DNA of 64,000 nucleotides from Chiridota heheva (GCA_020152595.1 JAIGNY010000302.1:12501-76500); one strand, 5' to 3'. Positions 36,270-47,785 are shown, counted from the stretch's first letter. The notes: generated from the letters alone by a model not told the origin. Translations and numbers: made by a program.

Positions 36270-37330
36270 AGAAGCAAAGAAGTAATTTAACTTGAGAATA
36301 AAAATAGATTTAACAATAGTACTTTTTCCAGTGACTGTTTCCTCCAGATAGAAATTTTCTTTTTAATAGCAAGCAGAGCTTGTTCATAATTTAAATTCAA
36401 CATTTCATCAATATTTGTTGAAAAAATCAGTCCAAGAAATTTGAACCTACCAGAAAAATTCCATTGTAAGTTCTCAAAATTCTTAAACATGATGTTAAAA
36501 CCTTTCATACTTTCGATCCAGATTAAAGAGCTTTTATCAAAATAAATTTATAAAGAAGAAATTCTGGAAAATAAATTCAAACTTTTTACCACAGAACCAA
36601 GGGAATTATAAGAACGATGAAGTATCAGTCAAGTATCATTGGCATACTGTGTTAACTTAAATTGTTTGTTGCAAATCTCCACCCCTCTAATACTTCTATC
36701 ATTTCTAATAAACATTCCTAATATTTCAGCTCATAAAATAAATGAATACAGAGAAATAGGATCTTCTTGTCTGCAAGCTCTCAAAATGCTTATTTTTTGT
36801 GGGTTAACCAGCATATAACATAGGAGAAATTATCCCATTATGATAGTTTACACCATTTAATAATATTTGGACCAAAACCAAAACGAGAAAGTACATCTCA
36901 AATGAACCATGATCAACAGAATCAAAAGCCTTTTCAAAATCAAGTTGAAAAAGTTCTCCAGGTAAATGTAAACTCTCAGTTGCCAAAGAAATGTCATAAT
37001 GCTAGAAAGTCTTAAATGATTCTGATGATGCTTTCCGGATGAAGCTATTAGGTATATGCAGCCACAATGTAATCATCCTTGCTATAGAGCCTATTAATTT
37101 GAAAACATATTATTCAAAATTGCAGAATGATCTCTCACAGTCGGACCCTCACACAAACTAATCTGACTGACATATTTTTTGGAAGATTTTTTTTTCTTTT
37201 CGAGATTAAAAAGAAAAGCTATAGCCTTCTCTGGTTTAAAAAAGATGGTTCAATTGAGTATTAAGCAGTAGGTATTTTTCCTTTTTCGCAAAATCTTATC
37301 AGACCAAGCTACTTATTTTTTTGCAGAAGA
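36270..37330 (-). pseudogene. L1/Tx1-like LINE reverse transcriptase fragment
   Basis: A minus-strand reading gives FQLDFEKAFDSVDHGSFEM (first catalytic Asp of the palm), then a decayed region. Next comes QYANDT at 36649-36632, where YADD would be expected: the first Asp of the pair is Asn, so the copy could not polymerise. It ends with ESMKGFNIMFKNFENLQW, FKFLGLIFS and KKKISIWRKQSLEK, the typical thumb order of L1/Tx1 RTs. Multiple frameshifts are present. No endonuclease or 3' tail is attached. Confidence 0.82.
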
Positions 37331-37517
37331 GTACATTATCTGTATACTTTGCAATACATTTGGCTAGAACAAAAGTTCATGATATGAAATCAAATTTTGA
37401 TTGTATCTTGTCACATTTTGATTTGTGAACTGCTGCACTATAATTATTATCATTTGAACATAATCTACCATTTTGTGTATTATTTTATTGCTTGATGTTT
37501 ATTTTTCTTACATTCAG
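37331..37517. other. Spacer, probable intron 3' part
   Basis: AT-rich, no repeat family seen. It ends in a strong pyrimidine tract and CAG at 37517. Confidence 0.3.
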
Positions 37518-37681
37518 TCCATCAACCAGTCAGTCGCATCGATTCATGCATCTGCTACAAATACACCTGCTACTTTAGCAACCATCATCACACGATCTAC
37601 ACACGGCACTGATGCACCTGTCATATTGACAACCATTGTGCTTTCTTCCATTGCCACTAGCAACTCTGCGATATTTACTAG
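37518..37681 (+). CDS. Candidate internal exon, Ser/Thr/Ala-rich (mucin-like)
   Basis: A long pyrimidine-rich tract ending TTTTCTTACATTCAG precedes, and ACTAG|GTATGA follows. Of three frames only one is open. It encodes about 54 residues rich in Ser, Thr, Ala and Ile (SINQSVASIHASATNTPATL and onward), suggesting an O-glycosylated extracellular segment. Phase is 0 at the start and 2 at the end. The next candidate exon (40278) needs exactly phase 2, so the two can be joined in frame. Not recognised as a known protein. Low complexity makes similarity-based naming unsafe. Confidence 0.45.
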
Positions 37682-38427
37682 GTATGATATTGTTACACTT
37701 TATCCTTCTGTTTTTGTTCCTTTTTATGCTTTCAATAGTTTTTGCTTAAAGGATTATGTCCGTGGTCAAGCAAGTCTGTCTTAAAAAAAACGAATGATGA
37801 AGAAATTTAGCATTTTTATGTCATTATGTATGAAGAAGATCGGTCTAAAATATCTTATTTTTATTGAAGCAACTACATCAGACCATGGAGTGATCAGACT
37901 AGCTGTGACTTCATATCCTCACATTCCTCGAAATTCTTTATGTATTCCATTTTATCACCTGGAAGAAGATATTGTCTGCTCTAGTACCATGGAGCAGTTC
38001 AGTGATTTAATAATCACTGAAGTTCATCTGCCCTCTCTCTGTTTGTTGTTCATTTTTGGATCTACCGCAACGTATATGTGATACAGATATATTTGGTCAT
38101 TCAGTGTTAACTCTGTGGTTTAACATTTAGTGCGACATTGAGGATGATAATCAGATTGAGGGTTTACATCTGTGATATAAATTATTTGCGGTTTTCTTGT
38201 TTAGCTTTTGGGATTTGTAAAGCAAGCAGAGATATACCAAATTAGAAAGAAGGAAGAAAGCCCTACATCGGGGAATATAGGGCGGCAGGTCTAAATGCTC
38301 TATGGTACATAGACGGAAACCACAAACTAATATGGCTTATTTTGCCTATACTGCTTGCTTTTTTAAATACACATTTTATAGGCCTACATCTGTGATAGTA
38401 ATTATTTGCAATTTTCTTGCTTGGCCT
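37682..38427. other. Spacer or probable intron
   Basis: No family was recognised. A 95-codon plus frame (37794-38081) has no domain or splice support. A TAGGCCTA-type motif occurs near 38380. Confidence 0.35.
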
Positions 38428-39480
38428 TGGGATGCTATGTGGGAACTAGGGAGGGATGTCATGTGTGATCCAATGTGGGACATAGGATGGGATGCCACGT
38501 GGGACATAGGATGGGATGCCATGTGGGATATGGTGGAATGCTATGTGGGACATATAGTGGAATGCCATGTAGAACATGGAATGGTATGTCATGTGGGACA
38601 TAGGTTGGAGTCCAATGTAGGACATTTGATGGAATGTCATGTAGGACATGGCAGAATGCTATTAGGTACAAGTAACGGACATGGTGGGATTCAATGTGAG
38701 ACATCAGGTGGGATAACATCGGATGGTAAGCCACTGATGCAGGACATAAGATGGGATGTCATGTGGGACATGTGGTTGGGTCCATTGTGGGACATTGGAG
38801 GGGATGCAATGGTGGAATGCCATGTGTGCCACCTGGTGGGATGCCATGTGTGCCACCTGGTGGAATGCCATGTGGGACATGGGATGTATTGAAAGATGTG
38901 GTGATATGCCACGAGTTACACAGTGTGGTAAAGGGTGGAATGCCATGTGTGGCATAGGATTGTAGACCATGTGGAATACAGGGTAGGAGGCCATGTGGGA
39001 CATGGTATGTGATGTCATGTGGGACATAAAGTGGGATGTCATTGTGACATGGAAAGTGATACCATTTGGAGCAGATGGTGGGATTCAATGTGAGACATAA
39101 GGTCGGATGTCATGTGGTGTCATGTGGGACACAGTGAATGATGTCATATGGGACATAGGTGTGGTTGCCATGTGGGACATGATTGGAAATGATGTGGGAC
39201 ATAGGATGTGATGCCATGTGGGACATAGGTTGGAAGCCATGTGGGACTTAGGGTTGGATGCCATGTGGGACTTAGGGTTGGATGCCATGTGGGACCTAAT
39301 GTTGGATGTCATATGGTGCATAATGGTGGAATGCCATGTAGGACATATGGTGGAATGCCATGCTTGACATATGGTGGAATGATATATTGGACATGGGATG
39401 AGATGGGATGTCATGTGCGACATGGGGTGGGATGACATGTGGGACATGTGATGCCATGTAAGACATAGGAGGCCATGTGG
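38428..39480 (+). repeat. 24-bp minisatellite (~43 units)
   Basis: Units are built on TGGGACATAGGATGGGATGC plus CATG, mostly 24 bp with some of 21-27 bp, and moderately diverged (ACATAGG, ACATGGT, ACATATGG variants). As 24 is divisible by three, 8-residue repeats appear in open frames on both strands (for example VGHxMECH on plus). I treat these as artefacts. Confidence 0.92.
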
Positions 39481-40277
39481 ACATCAACAAATATAAACAA
39501 GTGACGCCCCTGTATTTCAAATTAATTTCCCATGAAGAATGATAACATTTGATGTTGTTTACATGTTGTTTTTATAATCTATGATATTTGATTTTAATGG
39601 AATTTGAGCCTCTAAAATGACCCTGGCTCTTTCTGTAGACCCAGGCCCTTAGAGCCCATGCTGTAGAGGGTAGTGCAAGTTGGGACATACTTTTCACATA
39701 GGTACACCTATGAGCAATTACAGATGGGACCTCTTACACTTACCTTTGGATAGGATTTAAAACATCTCCCAATATTTCATTTTGTAAGAAAAAATGAACT
39801 GGTTGAAACAAAACTATAGGGAAGGCACCAATCCAACTAAAACAAACTTATGAGTTATCAAAATTTAATTGTAAAATCTTTCTGATCCACTCTTCTTATG
39901 GACTGCCAGATCCTTTCCTGAGAAACGAAAACATTCTTCGAAATGAGTGCAGCTGTCACCATCGTTTTCTCCATAACTTGACCTTTGCTGCAAACTGCTA
40001 TGACACAGTCATCAAGCAAAGTATCTATGAAATTTGAAGGGAAAACCATAAGAAAAAACAAGTAATAAAATGATAACAGTGATGTATATACCTGGGATTT
40101 GACCGTGACGAGCGCCACAAATTGATCCAAAACCCAAAATGTTGGGTACCCTAATTAAATAAGAATAGTGAGAAAAGAAATACACTGTCTCTCTCTTTTA
40201 TTTACACCACCAGCTTCTTTTTTGTATCTTTCACTTAAACATTATGCAATCAATATTGCAACACTTTTTCTTCACAG
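39481..40277. other. Spacer or probable intron
   Basis: No gene or repeat family was recognised. A 90-codon minus frame (40130-39858) has no known domain. Confidence 0.35.
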
Positions 40278-40350
40278 AAACCAACCCATTGTTGCAACTA
40301 ACCCAATAAACCCCAAGACAGTAAACCAAACAACACAGCCTGACCTGTGA
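40278..40350 (+). CDS. Candidate exon, Asn/Thr/Pro-rich, possibly terminal
   Basis: Acceptor ACTTTTTCTTCACAG precedes. In the frame compatible with the exon at 37518-37681 it reads R|NQPIVATNPINPKTVNQTT, QPDL and then a TGA at 40348-40350. N-x-T sites are present. A second possibility is a donor at 40321 (ACA|GTAAAC), in which case the exon would be 43 nt and the gene would continue. The composition resembles the upstream candidate. Very short, so a chance match cannot be excluded. Confidence 0.35.
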
Positions 40351-42089
40351 CCCATATTTCCTAAAACAACCAGCTGAGATCAGAGTACAATATGATATTT
40401 TTTGTACAATTTCATAAATACAGTAATCAATGGAAACAAATGAATCGGATCAAATCTAAACTAACAGCTTATGTCAATGATATTTATGGCATTACAGTAT
40501 GCACTGTTTGACACAATATAGCAGATCTCCCTTTGTGGGATGGAGGGAGTGGAGAAGGAATAAAGCTCCAATATTCAATATGGTATATTAGCTGTACATG
40601 TTGAAACCTCAATGGTGTTGGGATGAGGGGGGGGTAGTTGGGGTGGGGGTAGTTGGTATGGATAGTAGGGGAGGAAAAATAATGCTCCAAAATTCAAATT
40701 TTCAATTGAATACGCAGGAGGGTATGTATCCTTGCAACTCAAAAAAAAAAAAAAAAAAAAAAACCCCGAAAAACCAAGGTAAACTAAAGTGATGAATTGT
40801 AGGCTCACATATCACATAATTTAATGATAAATATCTGGAAATCTGTTACAATTTGCAGGAAATACTCTTCATTTTTAGGATATTTTCTTTAAATATGGGC
40901 AATTTCCTTTATTTTCAGGAGATTTTTTTCAATTTTCTTTATTTTTGTAAATTTTCTTCAATTTCTGAATACTTTTTTACATTTGCTTTAATTTTACACA
41001 CTATATATGTATAATTTAAGTAAATGTTTTTTTTATTTTACCTCTATTTTCTTTAGTTTTACCTAATTTTTCAATTTGATGTTAATAACTTTTCCCAACC
41101 GGAGAGAAAGTATTCACCCAGGAAGGTGAAATCTTTTCATGATGCTGCTTTCTTCCCCTCCCCTGATTCCTAGGCCTCGGGTTACATCCAAGTTGAAAGT
41201 GCTAGTGAAAACTATATGTCTTGCAAAATTTATCCAGAATGTGTTCGTAATTTGGTTGCAGATCTCTTTTATCCCCATCTTTCACGAAGAAAGTTGCCTC
41301 AGCCTTCCCATTACAGTTAACGTCTGGGGGAGGATTTTCATACTGCAAATAATGACAAAAAGCCTAAAATTCAGTTGGCAGATATAGGGGTATGGAATTT
41401 TAGGGCAATGTAGATAGTAAATTTGGGCAAAACAGACCATGGAAACATCAATATCAAGAAAACACCTATAATTTGATGGTAATTAGCCTTAATAAAATTT
41501 GCCAGAAAATGCTACTGCCATCCACCTACGGATATGTACTATAGGCCTTGTTCCACAACTCACAGCCTTTGTTGTCAGTATAGGGGTGGCCAAATGACTA
41601 TGTCACTCTGCATGAATTTTAATTACTTTCACTGTTCTCATCACTGCAGGTTGCAGCTCAAGAATCTTGTTAATCCATGACCAGCAAATTGAATAATCTT
41701 ATTGAGTTCTGTTACATGCAAAAGAGACTGAAAATATAGAGTAAGATTAGTAATGAGAGGGTGGTGATCAACCTGACGTGTATAGTGTACTACTACTATT
41801 CAACAAAAGACGCATCTTTACTGTACTGTGGAGTTTATGCACATTTGCCTACCTTCAGTTAAGTCTCTCCAAGGATTGTACTGTGCCTAGTTGAAAGGTT
41901 GTGAAGCCCAGGACCCATTCTCAGCGGTTTCGAGACCCATTGAAAGAGTTGCGGTTTCACAAACAAGGAAAGTAGGACTTACAGTTGGTGAGTAGCCTCA
42001 CTGAAAATTACAACAATGCCTAAGAATTAGTACTCGAGACAGCGTGGGTTTGAATATTAAGTGTGACATTGGATATGAGTTTCTAAGAG
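40351..42089. other. Unassigned region with homopolymer and T-rich degenerate repeats
   Basis: A run of about 23 A is at 40741-40763. From 40860 to 41080 TTTTCTTTAATTTT-like phrases recur at irregular spacing, a decayed low-complexity repeat. A G-rich patch lies at 40620-40670. No gene was recognised. Confidence 0.4.
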
Positions 42090-42200
42090 GAGGTGCAGTG
42101 GCTCAGTGGTTAAGGAGTCTTCCTTTCTTGAATTGGAAAGGTATCAGGTTTGATTCCCATCCTGAGCGTTCCTCATGCCTCACATTTGGGAGGAGTTTAG
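42090..42200 (+). mobile_element. tRNA-derived SINE, head only
   Basis: A box TGGCTCAGTGG (42099-42109) and B box GGTTTGATTCC (42147-42157) are 37 bp apart, as in tRNA-headed SINEs. The same head, GAGGTGCAGTGGCT and onward, is found in the other orientation at 56086. The conserved 3' domain seen there is not evident here. Confidence 0.75.
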
Positions 42201-42249
42201 GACACCTTATAGGATTTATAAGAAAAAAAGTCTATCAGCAAACTGTTCA

Positions 42250-43140
42250 GGTGACTTTTTGCTTGAGAATGATTGTTGGGTAGTCATTGGGTTTTTTTTC
42301 TGAATGGGATAGGGAACCCCCAATTTCCCAAGTGTATTGGTGTGGGCACCTTTTGACATGATTTTGATGAAGCATTGGTCTTTGACAGACTTGGCTTTTC
42401 TCTAATCATCTAATATTTCAACATAACTGTCATCATTACATCGGGAAATAAGGATCTCTTTGGTGTAGATGTGACTATCACATGTGAGACTTAGTTGGTC
42501 GTTGAGTGGTTTAACTATAGTACGGTTGCAGATGCACTGACTTTTCCTACAGTTTCACTCATCCAAATTTGACCTGTGAATATCCATCCCAGATCGGAAT
42601 GTTGTGCCCATGGGAAGCCTCTCTGGCCATTTCTGTTTCTCTTACCTTTAACGGTTTAGGGCAGTTTTTTCCAAGGAGTATTATGATATACACATTATCT
42701 GTTGGTTCTGGAATCAAATCAGAGATACCCCTGAGATAAGGATACCTGTGGCAAATGTCTGTTGATGGTATCTTTTCTGTCTCCAGGTATGTATTTGTTT
42801 TCTATTACTGTTGGTAGTTTCTCCTTCTATCCAGCCAATGATTCAACACTAATTTCATTTGCTTGTCTACCTGTGGAGATGATGTGATGACCACTGGAAT
42901 TTGGCAGTTGGTATTGGTGTTCAGGGCCCTTAATGTTCAATTTCTGTGAAAGTTGTGGGTCTCCTAAGCATGCCTTTGATTGATTGTTGAGGACAACATA
43001 TCCATATGTCCAGGTTGATGGGTCCCTTTCATGATATATTTTCACCAGTACAATCTGTGCACAGAAACTAGCTGTCGCACAAGTAAATAGCTTAGTGCAT
43101 TTGATGTTAGCTTCTCATGGCTGAGCTGTCTCTGACTGAT
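42250..43140 (-). pseudogene. BEL/Pao polyprotein fragment, left arm of an inverted pair (protease region)
   Basis: A minus-strand reading gives VVLNNQSKACLGDPQL (protease, Asn where an Asp/Asn-Ser active-site motif is expected), GPEHQYQLPNSSGHH, KLPTVIENKYIPGDRK, then decayed text matching the downstream GKVSAFVNRT region. It ends with a linker before the RT (GAHTNT near 42350). This is the DUF1758-like protease part of BEL/Pao elements. Stops and frameshifts are frequent. Confidence 0.75.
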
Positions 43141-43164
43141 TGATTTCTTGTCAATTTTGGTTCT

Positions 43165-43603
43165 TTACTTAGTTTTCATTGATGTGCATCAAAGATGCAT
43201 GAGTGATACCATCAAATTTCTTACATTTGAGACTTGTGTCACAAGGTGATTCTTCCCACATCTGTAACACAAGCCTAACCTTTTACACAAGCCACAAATG
43301 TAAGAAATTTTATTTTGTTTGCACTGATGTGCATAAAGGATGCATGGGTGATACCATCACATTTCTTACATTTGAGACTACTTGTGTCACAAGGTGATTC
43401 TTCCCACATCCGTAACACAAGCCTAACCTTTTACACAAGCCACAAATGTAAGAAATTTTGTTTTGTTTTCATTGATGTTCATCACGGATGCATGGGTGAT
43501 ACCATCACATTTCTTACATTTGAGACTTGTGTCGCAAGGTGATTCTACCCACATCTGTAACACAAGCCTAACCTTTTACACAAGCCGCAAATGTAAGAAA
43601 TGT
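43165..43603 (-). repeat. Three tandem copies (~143 bp each) of a BEL/Pao gag zinc-knuckle segment
   Basis: Copies start near 43178, 43321 and 43466. Each, read on the minus strand, encodes KCKK...THASFMHI followed by CGLCKRLGLCYGCGKNH, the Cys/His knuckles of a BEL-type gag split by one frameshift. The copies differ by few bases. The shadow plus frames (43203-43657) are products of this repeat and are not genes. Confidence 0.75.
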
Positions 43604-44292
43604 GAGGTACCACCCATGCATGTTATGCACATCAATGAAAACAAAGCAAAGAATTGAGAAGAAATCAATAAGTCAGAGACACTTCAGCCAGAAGAAGCTA
43701 GCATCAAATGCACAAAGTTTTCACTTGTGCTACAGCTCGTTTCTGTTGAAAGATTGTACAGGTAAAAATATATCATGAGCACCCATCAACCTGGACATAT
43801 AGATATGTTGTCCTCATTGATCAGTCAGATGCATGCTTAGTCAAATGCATGCTTAGGAGACCCTCAGTTTGAACATTTAGGGCCCTGAACACCAATACCA
43901 ATTGTCAACTTACGGTGGTTGTCGTATCATCGCCAAAGGTAGACGAGCCAATGGCATTATTGTTGAATAAATGGCTGGACATAAGGAGAAACTGCCGACA
44001 GTAATAGGAAACAAGTACATGCCTGGAGACAGAAAAGAGATACCATCACCAGGCATTTGCCAACGGTATCGCCATCTCAGGGATATTTCCAATTTGATTC
44101 CAGAACCAAGAGATGATGTGCATATCATATTACTCCTAGGTGAAAAAACTGCCCTGAACCATTGAAGGTAAGGGAAAGCAGAAATGGCCCAGAGAGGCAC
44201 CCAATTGGCGCAACATTTATCTCCGATGGACGGTCTCAGGTTAAGTTTGTGTGAGTGGAACTGGAGGAAAAGTCAGTGCATTTGTCAACCGT
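43604..44292 (+). pseudogene. BEL/Pao polyprotein fragment, right arm part 1 (gag end and protease)
   Basis: The plus strand carries, in order, the knuckle remnant KCKKCE, a Lys/Glu-rich linker, LGDPQ, a decayed segment, then KEKLPTVIGNKYMPGDRKEI and RDDVHIILLLGE (the typical LLLG of the protease domain), and GTGGKVSAFVNRT just before the LINE insertion. It is the inverse of the 42.25-43.14 kb arm, so the two form a foldback around 43.2-43.6 kb. Confidence 0.78.
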
Positions 44293-44305
44293 ACTATGGT
44301 TGAAC
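44293..44305 (+). repeat. 13-bp target-site duplication, left copy
   Basis: ACTATGGTTGAAC, repeated at 47693-47705, flanks the LINE. The uninterrupted sequence can be seen, inverted and slightly diverged, at about 42510-42525 in the other BEL/Pao arm. Confidence 0.9.
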
Positions 44306-44685
44306 TGAACACTAACTCCCCGACCTACCTTCATCCTGCCACAGGCTCTCTCACCTGTATTGACCTGTCTATCTGTTCCCCTAACCTCCTCCCTGATTTT
44401 AGTTGGAGAGTCACTGCTGACCTCTGTGGTAGTGATCATTACCCTCTTCTTATACACTCCAATCTTCAAATCCCCACTGAGCACACCCCCAATTGGAACC
44501 TCGACAAGGCTGACTGGCCCCTTTTTGAAACCCTCTGTGACTCACACCTCTCCCCCCATCTCCTCGAGGATGAGGATCCCATGTCTAACTTCAGTAATAT
44601 CCTTATCAACATCGCCACCTGCTCAATTCCCAAAACCTCCAAACCCCAAATCATCCCCCAACCCCTGGTTCTCGGATGACTGCAA
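44306..44685 (+). pseudogene. LINE endonuclease C-terminal part
   Basis: SLTCIDLSICSPNL, then LCGSDHYPLLIHSNL with the Ser-Asp-His of the APE active site, followed by the linker to the RT. The first two thirds of the domain are missing through 5' truncation. A frameshift near 44660 moves the following WFSDDCKTAIKNRKRALRNF into another frame. Confidence 0.88.
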
Positions 44686-45109
44686 AACCGCCATCAAGAA
44701 CAGGAAAAGAGCCCTCAGGAACTTTAAAACTAACCCGACCACCCATAACCTTAACCTCTTTCGCATCAGCCGTGCCAAGGCCAGACGCACTATCAAGGAC
44801 AGTAAAACCAACACTTGGAACAACTTTATCTCTTCTCTCACCACCAACACCCCCACTAAGAAGATTTGGAGAATGGTTAACAGCTTCCACGGCAGAGTAG
44901 GCAAATCTTCCATCTCCCATCTCTCTTGGAATGGAGACCTTCTCACCGCAAAAAAAGACATCGTTGACCACCTCGCCGCCTCTTTCAGCAACATCTCGTC
45001 CTCGACCAACTACTCTAATGCTTTCAAAATCAAAAAGCTTGCGATGAAGCCCGGAGAATCACTTTTCCCTCCAACAACTCCGAAAGCTACAACACCCCTC
45101 TCACCCTTT

Positions 45110-46130
45110 CTGAATTAAACCAAGCCATCAACGACGCTGGCTGCACCTCCAAGGGCCCAGATAACATCCCCTATCAGTTTCTGAAACACCTCCCCATCAA
45201 GGCTACCACTACCCTACTCACCGTCTTCAACCACATTTGGTCCTCACACTCCTTTCCCCCTATCTGGAGGACAGCTATTGTCATCCCCGTTCTTAAACCG
45301 GGAAAGGATGGTACCAACCCCACCAGCTACCGACCCATCGCCCTTACTTGCTGTCTCTGTAAAATTATGGAAAAGATCATTAATCAGAGACTAAACTGGT
45401 TCCTCGAGACCAACAGAATCCTCTCTCCTCACCAAAGCGGCTTCCAAAACGCGCAATACCTAGACCAGTTAATTACGCCGACACCGCTATCCGGGAATCC
45501 TTTGCAAAAAAGGAACACCTCATTGCCATATTTTTTGACCTCGAGAAAGCTTTCGACACTACTTGGAAATACGGCATTACCCAAAAACTTCACACCATCG
45601 GCCTCAGAGGCCACCTCCCCATCTTTATTCAAAACTTCCTCTCACCCAGGCAGTTCCAAGTTCATATTGGCCACACCTTCTCCAACCCGTACCCCCAAGA
45701 AGAGGGCATCCCCCAAGGCAGCATCCTCTCCCCCACTCTCTTCAACCTGAGCATTAATGACATCGCGAATAACCTTGGCCCCAGCATCAAACGTACCCTC
45801 TACGTGGATGACTTCACCATCTTCTACTCCTCCCCTAGCTTTCCTATTGTTGAAAATAGGCTCCAAACCAGCCTCAACCAGCTGCAAGTCTGGAGCAACA
45901 ATAACGGTTTTAAATTCTCCAAAGACAAGACAGTCTGCATGCACTTTTGTCATTTTAACAACCTCCACCCCAACCCGAACTTTGTGCTCAATGGGAATCG
46001 CATCCCTAAAGTTGAAAACACAAAGTTCCTTGGTCTAACTCTAGACCCCAAGCTCACCTACAAGCCACACATCACCAACCTGAAACTAAAATGCAATAGC
46101 TCCCGCAACATCCTCTGACTGCTCTCCAAC
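45110..46130 (+). pseudogene. LINE reverse transcriptase
   Basis: Motifs in order: SKGPDNIPYQFLKHL; WRTAIVIPVLKPGKDGTNPT; SYRPIALTCCLCKIMEKII; a frameshift near 45450; IAIFFDLEKAFDTTWKYGI with the first catalytic Asp; EEGIPQGSILSPTLFNLSIN; LYVDDFTIF with the intact YVDD (45801-45812); NGFKFSKDKT; TKFLGLTLD. A TGA at about 46118 replaces a Trp codon. Confidence 0.92.
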
Positions 46131-46689
46131 ACCACTTGGGGAGCGAACCGCTATGCTCTCCTCGAAATTTTCAGGCTCACCATTCGTGCCAAGCTTGACT
46201 ATGGCAATATTGTCTACTGTGTCGCTCACAACTCATACCTCAACCACATTAACACCATCCAAAATGAAGCCCTCAGGCTTTGTCTAGGAGCCTACAGGAC
46301 CTCCCCAATCACTAGCCTTCATGTTGAAGCCAACGAACCCCCCTTTCTACTTAGATGTAAAAAGCTTAGCCTCTCCTATGCTTTTAGAGTCCTCACCAAC
46401 ACCCAGAACCCTGTTTACAACCTCATTAGGTACCCCAATTTCTCCTCCCTCTTTGATAGGACTAAAACCCTATCCCCTCCCTTCAGCTTACGCATTAAAT
46501 CAGACCTCTTCCAACTTGGCATCAACCCCGCCACTCTCGGCACCTACTCCTGGCCCACTTTTCCTCCTTGGGCTACCCCCCTCCCTTCTGTCCACCTAGA
46601 CCTCTCCACTTATAACAAAACTCAAACTCACCTTAACCTCTTCATCAATCTCCACAACCAAATCAAAGACCGACTCTCAAATTACACCT

Positions 46690-47065
46690 CCATCTATACT
46701 GATGGCTCCAAGGAAGGCAACAAGACAGCTGCTGCTGCCATCATCCAAGACATCACCCTCAGTAGCAGACTTCCTGACTACTCATCCATCTTTTCAGCCG
46801 AGGCTAAGGCCATTCTCCTCGCCCTCAACTTTATTGAGTACTCTCCTCTTAGTCACTTTGCCATTTTCTCTGACTCAAAGGCTGTTCTTACTTCATTACT
46901 CAACCTTAAATGGGATAACCTCACCTGCCACCTCCTCCTCAGGAAACTCTTTTCTCCCACCCTCTGCAGGAAAAGTGTTCTTTTCTTCTGGATACCCAGC
47001 TATGTTGGCATCCCTGGCAATGACAGGGCTGATACAGCCGCTAAGCTTGCCCTTAACCTCCTCCC
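46690..47065 (+). pseudogene. LINE RNase H domain
   Basis: SIYTDGSKEGNKTAAAAII (first Asp), FSAEAKAILLALN (Glu), FAIFSDSKAVLTSLL (second Asp) and FWIPSYVGIPGNDRADTAAK (last Asp) give the D-E-D-D set of type I RNase H, with Tyr in place of the usual His of WxPSHxG. It would remove RNA from the hybrid during insertion. The frame holds across the domain. Confidence 0.88.
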
Positions 47066-47489
47066 TTTCCCTTTTCCCAAAGCCCTCTCTGACATCAAAC
47101 CGCTTATCGCTTCTCTTGTTCGTGACCGCTGGCAAACCTTATGGAACTTTCAAATTGATAACAAACTCCATGTCATCCAGTTCACAATTCCGATCAAATC
47201 CACCATCAACAACCTTTCTCGTATCGACAACGTTCATATTACCTGTCTTAGAATTGGTCACACCCACCTCACTCACTCCCACCTCCTTATTGGTTCCCCC
47301 AACCCCTCTGTAACAATTGCCACTGCATCCTCACAATCCAACACATTCTCCTTGCTTGCCCCCTGTACAACCTTCCCAGAGCTTCCCTCGCTCCCCACAA
47401 CTCAATTGCTGAGTTCTTCCAGAAAAATCCTCCAGATAAAATAATCTCCTTCCTTCAGCATGCATCCCTCTACAACCATATTTAATTCT

Positions 47490-47692
47490 CCTCTTCCACC
47501 CCTCTCTACTTTGTTTTTGTTTTACCCATGCACCTCCTCTCTCGATCACAGCTTTCTGGCTTTTGTTCTTGAATTTCTCTCATTCTCCCCCTGGTCTCTT
47601 TCCTTCCTACCTCTAAAATGATCTGACCTCTCAGGCACAATTTGACCTTCGTTGTCGTGGTGCCGTTAAGACCTCATCAAACAAACAAACAA
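47490..47692 (+). other. LINE 3' UTR with (CAAA)n tail
   Basis: Shared almost base for base with 35905-36096, including CTCTACTTTGTTTTTGTTT and TCGTTGTCGTGGTGCCGTTA. It ends in four CAAA-type units. The RT of such LINEs recognises this 3' end. Confidence 0.88.
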
Positions 47693-47705
47693 ACTATGGT
47701 TGAAC
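47693..47705 (+). repeat. 13-bp target-site duplication, right copy
   Basis: ACTATGGTTGAAC, identical to 44293-44305. Confidence 0.9.
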
Positions 47706-47785
47706 CACTCAACGACCCATTAAGTCTCACATGTGATAGTCACATCTACACCAAGGAGATCCTCTTTGCTACGGAATAATCAGAT
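47706..47785 (+). pseudogene. BEL/Pao right arm part 2
   Basis: Continues the protein interrupted by the LINE: PLNDPLSLTCDSHIYTKEIL. The same sequence is present inverted near 42440-42510. It is cut off at about 47785 by the inverted-repeat element. Confidence 0.8.

Larger units (their letters stand above)
44306..47692 (+). mobile_element. 5'-truncated EN-RT-RNase H LINE (I/Jockey-type), 3,387 bp
   Basis: It starts inside the endonuclease and runs through RT, a connector, RNase H and a Cys-rich C-terminus to a 3' UTR with a (CAAA)n tail. A 13-bp target-site duplication brackets it. Presence of RNase H points to I-group or relatives. It lies in the BEL/Pao fragment, whose coding sequence resumes at 47706. 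One TGA in the connector and at least two frameshifts make it inactive, but it is much better kept than the 11.3-12.8 kb relative. Confidence 0.93.

Noticed and set aside
38302..38892. 196-codon frame with VGHxMECH repeats
   Set aside because: Product of the 24-bp minisatellite; frames on the other strand are equally open.
43203..43657. Three overlapping 64-75-codon frames with repeated Cys-rich text
   Set aside because: They are antisense shadows of the triplicated BEL/Pao zinc-knuckle segment.
44360..45118. 252-codon frame as a host gene
   Set aside because: Its second half reads as the linker between LINE endonuclease and RT and the first half is a shadow frame. It lies inside the LINE.
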